A stretch of 64,000 nt of DNA from NCBI GenBank assembly GCA_963966185.1, contig CAWZYM010000241.1, forward strand, positions 124,001 through 188,000, in the 5' to 3' direction. Shown in pieces: positions 55,501 to 64,000 of this stretch (its first letter is position 1; every line of letters starts with the position of its first letter). The position numbers and the translations under genes are program-made. The DNA comes from Rhabditoides inermis (taxonomy: Eukaryota > Nematoda > Chromadorea > Rhabditida > Rhabditidae). The notes beneath the pieces were generated by a model, which did not search any database, had not been told where the DNA came from, and saw nothing but the letters and a program-made list of their open reading frames with translations.

Positions 55501-58500
55501 AATTGCGCCACTTCCTTGCTGGCGGCCACTACCTTCGACATGAGCTGAGCCAACTCGATCACACACTGCGAACGCGCCTCGCGCTCCTCAACACAACCAT
55601 TCCATTCCTCCTCCACAACATGTATAGCGAACAAAGCAATCAGCAATGCTTGTCACTCACTTCGCGAGTCTGTGCGTGGTATGTGGATGTGGTGGATGGG
55701 TGAGAGGAGGCGGCAGAGGCTGCCCTCGACGGGGGCTCCTCCTTCACAGTCGCGCCCTTCCCTCCCGCCTTCCCCATCTCACGCTGCGGCTGTTGGTTGC
55801 TTGTCGCCTGCAGAACCACGCGTCCCACACCCTGCAACACATGGTTCAGCAAACAACATAACTGCACACAGCGAGTCGCGTACTCCCCCCTACCTTGTCC
55901 ATTCTGTCGAGATGTGCGTGTGCGGCGTCGTTTGTCTCAGCGAGGTTGAGCTGTGCCGAGAGCTGGCAAGACAGCGCGCGGCCCAGAGACACACCTCAAA
56001 CATCAACACTACATTACCAGTTACCACACCGAGAAACAACCAGTCTACATAACAACAAGGTCTTGCACCTACCTTCATTCGGCTCCTCGTTCTCCATCCC
56101 TTGTTCGAGTGCCTGCTGCTCTCCCTCGATCGGAGAAGAGCGCAAGTCCTGAAATCAATCAATACACACACTGTCCTTGCACGTGCACACCACGCGCCAC
56201 GCAAAGCACAACAACACGACACGACATCAAGGAGGCGAGTGATAGAGTGAGTGAAAGGGGGAGGTGTGGGTGGGGGAGTGTGGGGAGGGGGGTGCGAGTG
56301 CATCCTGGGTCCCCTCCCCCACTCACACTCCGACCCGCCAACGGCCCATCCGCCCGCCACAGCCCGCCGCCAGACATGCGCCACATCTGAGACAACAGTC
56401 AACACGCAAACCACGTGTGGGAATACCTGTGCGGGCAGGGAGTGGGAGTGTCGACTGGCATCCATGTCAAAGTCGAGCAGTCCATCGATGGAGCGAGCGC
56501 GCGGAGGACTCGACCATCTCAACCACGCTACCATCGATCATGTACAGGTATGAGAGCTCACCGTCTGTTCGCATCGACCGTCCTTTCCTGCCTGCCATCC
56601 TTCTCCTCATCTTCTCCTTCCTTTAATCCGTCGATGCCGATCTTCAGGTCGTTCATGTTCCTCTCCAGGCGCCCCGCCAGATCGTCCAGCATGCGAAGAC
56701 TTCTACAATACAACTAACGATAATGATCAAATCAGACCAAGTTTGACACGGGCGGCCCACGCACTTAAGGTGGCCGATTCTTATGCAATTAAGAACCTGT
56801 ACACAACTTTTCACGCTGAATCCGAATATGACCATAACTTTCCCAAAATAGCACTTTGAAAGGAGTTCGGCCACGTGCCGAATAGACTACCCTTGAAAAC
56901 GACCGGTGAAACAACAGCGGCGTGGCGGAATGGTTAGTGAGTTAGGAAATCGGAAATGACGGTCGGCGGTTCTATTCCCCCTGCTGTCACCAGGTTTTTT
57001 GCAAATTTTATCCTCGCCACCATACCCTCCAATTGGATTTTACATAATTTCAATTGTATGGTTATGCAAAAACATCGTTGTTAACAAAACAACAATAAAC
57101 TGTTTTGATCGGCTTTGATCTAGACGCACTGCAAAAACTAGTGACAGCAGGGGGAATAGAACCGCCGACCGTCATTTCCGATTTCCTAACTCACTAACCA
57201 TTCCGCCACGCCGCTGTTGTTTCACCGGTCGTTTTCAAGGGTAGTCTATTCGGCACGTGGCCGAACTCCTTTCAAAGTGCTATTTTGGGAAAGTTATGGT
57301 CATATTCGGATTCAGCGTGAAAAGTTGTGTATAGTGGCTTAATTGCATAAGAATCGGCCACCTTAAGTGCGTGGGCCGCCCGTGTGAAACTAATCATTGC
57401 ATAATTAAACAAATTTGGATCATGTATGCGTCCATATTTACAACACCTTCACCGAACCTGTTCATGCTATGGTTGAGTTGAACGAGTGATCCTCCGTGTG
57501 AGTTGTCGAGAAGATCTCCCGAGATGCTACCATCATGCCCCCCGTCTCCTCTGTTCACACCACCCATGGGAGTAGTGTATTGCAGACCGAACGATGACTA
57601 CAATAGTTATCGATTCACGTATCGCATAGTATGGCGTGTGTTGACTGACCCTCCTGTGTGTTTGGCCCTCCCCGTTGTCGGCCTTTATCCCGTGTCGCAT
57701 GGGGCGCACTCGACTCATGGGAGTGAAGAACCTGTCGGGAGGCGGGGCGCGGGTCGGAGTGGTGGTAGAGGGAGAGTGCAGCGCCCGACGTACCGGAGTC
57801 CACTGCAGAATCGGGGTCTCTTGTAGACGACCACGCACCGGAGATACATCTCAACATGAATATATTCATTACATAATGCAAAATAACAATACCCGGTCGT
57901 GTTGTTTGTCTGCGTTGAGCAATGGAGATGGGTGTGGCGTGGATCGAGACGGCCTTCCATGCGCGTTTCGTGGGAGTGGAGGTAGCTGGAAAAACAATGA
58001 CATCATCATGTGAGTATGCAACGCAGAACGCACCGATAGGCTCGAGTGCGAGGGGTGGCGGTGCGGCGGCCTCGTCCCCTCCCCTCTCCTCTGTGCGTGC
58101 AGTCCTGGCAGGAGACTGGGGGATCGCGTAGCCTGCTGCGTCCTTCTCAACCCAACCCACCGCCTAAAACAAATATCAACTGGTAAAATGGGCCAAATCA
58201 ACAAACATAATAATCCAAATGAACCTGTTGCAGCTCCCTGGGCCGCCACTCCGCGAGACGCTTCTCGGGAGACTCGCCGCTCACAAACAAACCGCTGCAA
58301 TAACGAAACATGAAACATATAATTGTGGGTATGGATAAACTGGAAGCATACTTGTTGACGTCATTGACGGATCGTTGTTCGACCGTATCGTCTCCCTGCC
58401 TTGAAGAATGTCTGGCCATGGCCCTCTCCAGATAAGACAACGCCGACTCGCGCTCTGTCTCGTCCACAACAACATGCCGCACAGACGTCTCAAACGGGTA

Positions 58501-59596
58501 CAATATGGGAGATAATATAACATAATGGGAGATAGTGCAAATGAATAGGATGATACCTGTTGTTGAAGGGCATGTGGTTGGTTGTGTGTGGGCTCTCGCA
58601 CCATGTACTCGATGGTCCATATCTGTCGCCTCCTCTCTCCCTCTCCTCTGCCCAAACTGTTACTGCGAGGACGCGGCGCGCTCGCCAACTGCCATCTACA
58701 AGTTATGTTATTATTGACTTGATCTCAAACACGGTTAAAACTTTAAACAACACCATGCACGTACCTGTCGAGCTGGCTGGGATCTTGTAGGAGCGAGTCA
58801 TTGGCAAGTGTGTCTCCGTCTCCGTCAATTCGATACAGCCACTCCCTGCTCACCTCGTGCTTTGCATGGTATACCACCGAATTCAGGCTCACTAAAATAA
58901 TTTAGAAAAAGATAATAGCAAATAGACAGTAGGAGGGATATGAACTCACATTTGTCCTTTCTGGGCGATGCACGATGCTTGCTGGGAGAGCGGCGCTTCT
59001 CCATTCCATTGTCACAATCCAGCGAGAACAACCTGCAACAATATGTATACATCAATAAATACTCAAGATCCATGAACAACTGACATTTCTTTGTTCCTCT
59101 GCCCTGCTTCAACGTCGTGATGGGATTGGGACCGTCGGCTACAACACATATTTCAAGGATAAGGATGAATGCTTCCACGACGAAACGTCCTATACAAGTA
59201 TGAAATGCCAACCGCTTGGCGGCGATAGAGGCACTCGTTGCTCTCTTGTGAAGAGCTGCGAGAGCGTGTCTCTGAGCAATCTCCGGTGGGTACAGCACTG
59301 ACGTCCGACCACCGCGGTTGCGGTTCTGAAACAACACCATATATATTCCATGCCATTTGGGTTGGATAGATCTATGTTGTCCACACCTCCTTCTCGATGT
59401 TGGCGTCTCCCGTGGCGGCGGCTAGATGCCTGCGAGCACTGTCGATCCTAGCACCCGCGCGAGCATTCTAGAAATCCCATTGATCGATATTATGTACAAT
59501 GCTAAGTACCTGTTTGTGCAACTGTGTGGAAAGGCGTTTCGACTCTGTGAGTCTGTGTCGAAGATCGGCATCGGGTGATGATGCGAAGCGAGACAT
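46568..59596 (-). CDS. Very long acidic, Ser-rich coiled-coil protein with F-T/S-LDDT repeats
   Basis: About 37 in-phase exons, from 59596-59510, 59467-59387, 59325-59213 through 56702-56562, 55831-55661, 55246-55066, 54334-54183, 54031-53779, 53504-53420, 53365-52862, 49148-49056, 49006-48435, 47938-47852, 47771-47499, 47441-47333, 47254-47068, 47021-46934, 46887-46687 to 46645-46568; about 1,820 residues if one gene. The N-terminal half has Ser/Arg-rich stretches and predicted coiled coils (REKEEWRKKGEDEARERELQ; IHEAQQAIKKMDRIDADEQG). The second half is acidic, with four copies of R/Q-F-T/S-LDD/E-T/S about 45 residues apart, and a C-terminus of amphipathic helices (RLAARLAQDLAEDAFDEAIEE). 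I do not recognise the family; the layout recalls large centrosomal or cytoskeletal scaffolds. The link between exons 54031-53779 and 53504-53420 is weak, and an ATG at about 53512 could start a second gene. Confidence 0.6.
47955..48392. mobile_element. ATTAATCG-rich MITE, intact copy
   Basis: Termini AGTGTTGGGTCGATTAA and TTAATCGACCCAACACT are perfect inverted repeats. The interior consists of interleaved CGATTAATCG palindromes around a unique centre. It is intronic. Confidence 0.9.
50186..51873. mobile_element. TTAA-flanked inverted-repeat element carrying a small spliced ORF
   Basis: Ends TTAAAGGTAGTGTACCCTCT (left) and AGAGGGTACACTACCTTTAA (right) are perfect inverted repeats with TTAA at both borders, as in piggyBac-type insertions. 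It sits inside the ATTAATCG MITE copy, whose halves resume on each side. No transposase frame is visible. Confidence 0.75.
50855..51245 (+). CDS. Small three-exon ORF inside the TTAA element
   Basis: Exons 50855-50887, 50971-51050 and 51164-51245 have GT/AG ends, matching phases and an acceptor-like TTTGACAG 6 nt before the ATG. The 64-residue product begins MANLRCLIHDQ, continues with a Pro-rich middle (VDVHDGPPFPTYNP) and ends YWGMMLARQQIYVDQPHTLR then six more residues. I do not recognise it; there is no signal peptide or membrane helix. An AATAAA lies downstream near 51819. It could be a host gene fragment or small gene captured by the element. Confidence 0.45.
52346..52675. repeat. Exact 165-bp tandem duplication
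   Basis: The unit starting CCTCCGCCGCTCCATTCCC at 52346 recurs at 52511 and ends with TGTAATAAATT. No differences were noticed. Followed by a retroelement-like tail at 52785-52825. Confidence 0.85.
54113..54155 (+). repeat. 3' tail of the SINE-like family
   Basis: GTCGGAATCAGGCTGATAAACAAACAACAAAC matches, on the opposite strand, the A-rich end of the insertion at 5637-6368. This suggests a truncated copy in an intron. Confidence 0.55.
56746..57385. mobile_element. 640-bp palindromic element with tRNA-like sequence in both arms
   Basis: Arms of about 257 bp (56746-57003 and 57130-57385) are inverted copies differing at only a few positions, separated by about 127 bp. The outer ends are ACACGGGCGGCCCACGCACT and its complement. 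Each arm holds a tRNA-like stretch (GTGGCGGAATGGTTAGTGAG ... GGCGGTTCTATTCCCCC). Located between exons 57597-57458 and 56702-56562 of the long gene. Confidence 0.9.
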
Positions 59597-60179
59597 GGCA
59601 GAAAGGCAATCGACCCGTGCAAAATATGGATGAGTATGTTTAGAGTCAATACGACATGCGACCTGGAATCGAGTAATGCAAGCTGATAATTGCGACGAGC
59701 TAATCTCTCCACCTCCACAAAAAAGGATCTCATCTCATTGCACAATGCGAGCGTGCCATGCAAAGCGGCGATATATAACACAACAATATGCGTAACAAGG
59801 ATTGATTTTAAAAAAAACAACAACAACAATTGTTCTAGTTTAAATATTATGATACAATACACGGTATGGTCAAAATGGCGTTTACAATTACAAAGCATTT
59901 TGCGCGCGCATTTCGCTGTGCGGTGTTGGCGGGCAAAATGATGGAATCAAGTTGTAGGAAACATGTAATATATCAATAAGGTAGTACAGCGTTTCGACAG
60001 AATTTGAATATAGAAGAAAGTGGAAGTATACTCTCAAAAACGTAACGTTGGTAACGACACCACTGCAGTCAGTCTGCCTATCTAATGACGTCATGATATT
60101 TGAAAAATTGCCTTCCCGCGCGAATGATTACGGTATGAATTGGACCAGGAGCGCATCAGTGTTTTCATATATATTTATA

Positions 60180-61200
60180 TACTCGGTAAAGTCCGCGTTA
60201 CTAAAATTTTAGCGTTTCGTTACTAAAAAATAGCTACAATTTTAGTAAAGAAATTTCACACTTTTTACTAAAATTTTAGTTTTTCTTTACTAAAATTTTA
60301 GTGTTTCATTACTAAAATTTTAGCGTTTGCCGACTAAAATTTTAGTACTTTTCTAAATGAAATTGGGCTCCGTAACGGGTGCGATTGTCGATTGAACACT
60401 TATTTTTTGCAGATAGTGATACTAATGCCACTATGTTCAAATTCAAACACAAACACATTTGCTTGGTATGATATTTATTACTTGGCATAATGAGATAGAG
60501 GAACAGGAGTTGTTTATGTTCAGTCTTTTAGCTTGTCTTGATTCTTGATGAAGGATTCTTGTGCTGCACAGAGTGTGTTTCTTGTTGCCGAAGTCGACTC
60601 GCTCTCTCGCCTCACATCATTGTCTTCTTCCCTCTCATATTGCTCACGACGCGTAGACACACTGAAAACATACAGTTACACAGTGAAACTGAATACGAAT
60701 ATGAACTACATGTAGTGAGAATGACAAAGACCAAATAAGATAAAACATTTCATACAAACAATGAAAGGTATCCTACCTTTCATCTCGAATCCAGCTGGTT
60801 GCCGCACGTAGAATTCGACGACGCACAGCCTTTCATCACAGTAGACATCGCCTGAATGTTTTAAAGTTTACGGACAATGTTTATTTACGAAATAAAACAG
60901 CATAAAACATTAAAAAGAGAAATAAAACAAACAGCTGACATTAGTTATCAGCATGTAAAAACATAAATCGTACGGTAACTTTGAATGTTTTCGTGCCGGG
61001 ACCATGAATACCATTTGAATTTCGGTACTAAAATTTTACTAAAATTTCACTAAACTGGTGCGCTTCGATTTTAGTAAAGAAGATCACGACTTCTAGTAAA
61101 ATTTTAGAATTTCTGTAGTAAAAAAAAACACAAACTGCGCTTTTTACTAAATTTGTACTGAAATTTTAGTACAATCAGATTTGCTAGAATATATATATAT
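60180..61200. mobile_element. CTAAAATTTTAG-rich MITE-like element
   Basis: The motif (A)CTAAAATTTTAG(T) occurs many times at the left (60200-60345) and right (61025-61180) ends in both orientations, a foldback layout. Borders are uncertain because of flanking TATATA sequence. Confidence 0.55.
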
Positions 61201-61315
61201 ATATATTTATATATATTTTGAAAAGCCATTAGTGATTTATAACTGTTTTTTGTGTGACTTGACTTGATTACAAACTATTCACGTAATGTACAAACCATTA
61301 CACACATTTGTATAG

Positions 61316-62262
61316 TGGGTCCCCCGTTTTCGCGGTCCGCAATATTGACAAATTGAATGTTAGATGTGGTCGTCATTTCATCGTTTTTTTTTTGGGGGGG
61401 GGGGGGGGGTCAATCGGGATTGCAGACGTCTTTCGAAGTCCATTGCTCGCCTTCGCGCTGGGGTAGCGGTGTGAGATGCATAAAATTACCCACGAAAAAT
61501 GAACAATGAGGGTTTTTTTTTGAAAGTAGATAGGAGAACAGATAGTAGAACATAATAGCTAGACACATGACGGAATCCTGTTTCGACCCTTTAACCTGCA
61601 GACAGGCTTACAAGTAGAATTACTTAAAGACTAGTTGACTACTACTAAAAGTACTATCTGATAGCGACCACTGCGGGGGGTCTACTGCCTGCTGAGGCAT
61701 CATCAGTGCAGGACCGCAGTGGTGAACATAAAAGCGAGACTGTAAAATTACATGTAATAGTGAAGACCTGAAACATAGAGATGTATGAGAAATTAGGAAG
61801 AAAACAAACAAACAAACAAAAAGCAAGCGATGAAAAGCTACTGTAAGAAAACGTTAATAACTACCTTGACAGTTGAACTATGTTGACCAAATTTGGAGGT
61901 AAGCTTCTTACTGGGTATAGCAACAATCTAATGCATCGATATGGCTGTTAAAGTCAACCACTACATGTATAATTCATCGATAACCGCATTTTTGATAGTT
62001 TTTCAATAGGGCTCACAAAATACTTAATAACTCTGTTCAAAATAAGCCGATCGAGCTCTTCTTGAAATATGATATGCCTATCGATATATCGAAGACACGA
62101 ATGCATTCATATACATCAAAGGTTATCATTTTTACAGTAATTTCGGCTGATTTCACTGATTCGCCTCAAAATCACCTCACATTCTCGTCATTTTCCGCAT
62201 TGTCTGGTTCCTCTAGAAATGACGGCGATAATTTGCGGACCGCGAAAACGGGGGACCCACTA
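61316..62262. mobile_element. MITE with GTGGGTCCCCCGTTTTCGCG termini
   Basis: The left end GTGGGTCCCCCGTTTTCGCG and the right end CGCGAAAACGGGGGACCCAC are perfect inverted repeats that continue for several more bases (GGTCCGCAA). There is no coding capacity. Confidence 0.9.
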
Positions 62263-62406
62263 TATGGTAAAATATTTTATAGTCAGCAATGAACTCATAT
62301 CACAATCATTTATAGTTTGAAAAAGTAGTTTGCTATCGAAATATGAATGGGCGAGAACCAATTGTCAAAGACAGGTAAAGGCGAAAGAGGCCGACTATCA
62401 CGAAGT

Positions 62407-63615
62407 CTATTTCTTCTCACAAAACGGGTGCTCGTGCAGACGCTTGTACATGTCTGCCTCGACGGCGCGTGCCGCGGCCACTTGTGCAGCCAACGCGGCC
62501 ATCGACGCCTCCTTCTCCTCCATATCCTCCTTCAGCTTCTTGAGACTCTCGTTTTTCAGCGCGATCAGAGGGCGAAGCGCGGCTACGTCCTGGCCACCGC
62601 CACGGAGGTACCCCGGATACGACTGAAATAGATACTACACCTACAACATCCCCAGTACCCACCCACAGTACTCCTAATATGAATGTACAGTACCCCATAA
62701 TCCGCCCTCCCCGCATGGCAGCCTCGTGCGGGAGCGTGCCGGCGTGGCATTCCTGTCGGAAACAGACGAGTCCGTTTCCCATAAGTCCTGCCACTTCGTC
62801 TCTCCCACAATGTGGTGACACAGAATCGAGTCATATAGGGCTGCAGAGAGATGAACAAGAATGCGATGTATTGAAAAGGAGAAGAAGATAGGAAAGGAGA
62901 GCGACAACTCACTGTGAACACCTTATCCTGATGCTCCCTCTTGCCCAGCAGCTTGTAGTGACATGTCAGACAGTATCCGACACCACTGGCATCCTTGAAG
63001 ATGACGTTCACTGCAAAGCAGATGCCACAGTCCACTACACCACATCCATCTGAGATAGAGAGGTGAGGGCGGGAAGAACGGGAGGGCGAAAGGACGCCGT
63101 CAGGAATCGGGAACGCCCCTATACGCCCCGCCCTTCTCCAGAATGCCACCGGGAAATGTGCTCTACCTCATTCCAATTGTGTTGTTTGTTGTTGTGAAAC
63201 ACGGCGCATTAAGATATGCATTTCAATGTTTCGGAGGTCGGAGGAGCTACTCACGAAGTATGTACGTTTCATCGTATACCCATACGGCGTAGACTCGTAT
63301 ACGTGATATGAATCGAGAGAGTCAGCGCCGTTCCTGTGTGACCAACATGTTTCTAGTAGACAGTGTCTAATATAAGAAAACCAAAACCTGATATCGATTG
63401 TAGTCGATAAACCCGTGCCCAGAAACACGTCTAATTGCTCCCTCTCGGGAAATTCGCGTGGTCATTCCAATGTAAATCTCGCTGCGCCACAGACAGGAAG
63501 GTGGTCGAAATCGGGTGTCAAACTGGCATATGGAAACATTCCGCCAAACTATATCTGTGTAGCTGACCGGAGACTCGAAAGCATGCACATAGTACAGACC
63601 GCGTCGCACTCTCAT
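62407..63615 (-). CDS. Zinc-finger / coiled-coil protein, possibly GIY-YIG-like at the N-terminus
   Basis: Well-supported 3' exons: 63054-62912, about 62850-62689 and 62622-62407. They encode a Cys/His cluster (CGVVDCGICFAVNVIF...GYCLTCHYKLLG) and a C-terminal coiled coil (ALKNESLKKLKEDMEEKEAS). Upstream pieces are less certain: MRVRRGLYYVHAFES with EIYIGMTTRISRE about 30 residues later (63615-63390), and SYHVYESTPYGYTMKRTY (about 63310-63255). The LYYVHA...IYIGMTTR pair resembles the GIY and YIG motifs of GIY-YIG nucleases, and a zinc finger downstream is known in the Slx1 type, but catalytic residues further on are not convincing. Phase between the Cys exon and the upstream exon is unresolved. 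Confidence 0.4.
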
Positions 63616-64000
63616 CGCCTCTGTCTCTTCATCTTCACACAATTGTCAGTTCAGCTCCACACCGGTTTTCATAGCGGTTCATCGTTTAGTTGGTTTACTA
63701 TTGTTGTTGATAGTTTCGTGTGATGATATGATAATGAAAAGTTATTTTGAGTATGTCTTTGTGTTAACAGGAGACTCCCCTCTCCACTCTCAATCGCTTC
63801 CCTCTTTCCTTCTAAAATCACTCCCGACTGACAAATGCATATCTGCATTTCATACAGTATCGTGTCGTGAATATGTATGCGGAGACACGGATGAATAGAC
63901 GTTCGATATTATCGTTCGATATTATCCGGTCGGACGACAATCAGCATATGTGTCGAATGGACGGTAGCTGTCAATCAATACTGGCAATGAATCTTATGAT
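63616..64000. other. Window end, no gene seen
   Basis: No coding exon is supported. It may be the promoter of the minus-strand zinc-finger gene. A short repeat TTCGATATTATCG occurs twice near 63902-63927. Confidence 0.4.

Larger units (their letters stand above)
59597..62406. other. Intergenic, transposon-rich region
   Basis: Upstream of the long coiled-coil gene and downstream of the zinc-finger gene. Contains two inverted-repeat elements (60180-61200 and 61316-62262), a TA microsatellite (61188-61215) and a G-homopolymer near 61392-61411. Short coding-like pieces occur on the minus strand (60840-60775; 60663-60535) but do not join in frame. Confidence 0.5.

Noticed and set aside
56925..57240. 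Pair of divergent tRNA genes
   Set aside because: The two tRNA-like stretches are mirror copies within a palindromic element and lack a convincing acceptor stem.

Overview
The window is eukaryotic nuclear DNA, most likely from a nematode, probably a rhabditid or diplogastrid relative. The signs are compact multi-exon genes with many introns of 40-100 nt, a Fer-like SH2-kinase of the small nematode type, a bestrophin of the type expanded in nematodes, and 3' splice acceptors lying 0-10 nt upstream of many start codons, as expected for spliced-leader trans-splicing. The species is not identifiable from sequence alone. I rebuilt gene models by hand, checking reading-frame phase across each splice junction.

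Left part (1-23.7 kb), all on the plus strand: calcineurin A catalytic subunit (1466-10181) with a duplicated, apparently mutually exclusive exon; a bestrophin channel (10769-16471) with about 1.4 kb of GAGACA/GAGA satellite in one intron; protein phosphatase 2A catalytic subunit (17728-19293), followed after about 330 bp by a MOB1-like kinase activator (19620-20424), possibly as an operon; and an SH2-tyrosine kinase (21808-23660).

Middle part: an AGGF1-like OCRE/FHA/G-patch RNA-processing protein on the minus strand (23921-28963), one intron of which holds nested transposons and a non-LTR reverse-transcriptase fragment. Next is an 11-exon plus-strand gene (29450-35058) for a 1028-residue RNase H/DDE-like protein with RAG1/Transib-type motifs and a PHD-like finger. 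Its second intron contains an antisense, decayed LDL-receptor class A repeat gene. After a poor, partly GC-rich stretch come aminoacylase-1 (38053-40137), a convergent PRA1/ARL6IP5-family membrane protein (41318-40441), nucleosome assembly protein 1 (42064-43368) and a Lines (LINS1)-like protein (43732-45876).

Right part, mainly minus strand: one very long gene (59596-46568, about 37 exons, about 1.8 kb of codons) for an acidic, serine-rich, coiled-coil protein with degenerate 'F-T/S-LDDT' repeats. Its introns are packed with inverted-repeat elements. These include a 640-bp palindrome carrying tRNA-like sequences in each arm, and a TTAA-flanked element that carries a small spliced ORF and sits inside another MITE. 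The end of the window has several MITE-like elements (59.6-62.4 kb) and a minus-strand zinc-finger/coiled-coil gene (63615-62407).

The most notable observations are the probably domesticated DDE gene, the calcineurin alternative exon pair, the gene-carrying TTAA element, and a tRNA-derived SINE-like insertion with target-site duplication whose empty site is also present in the window.
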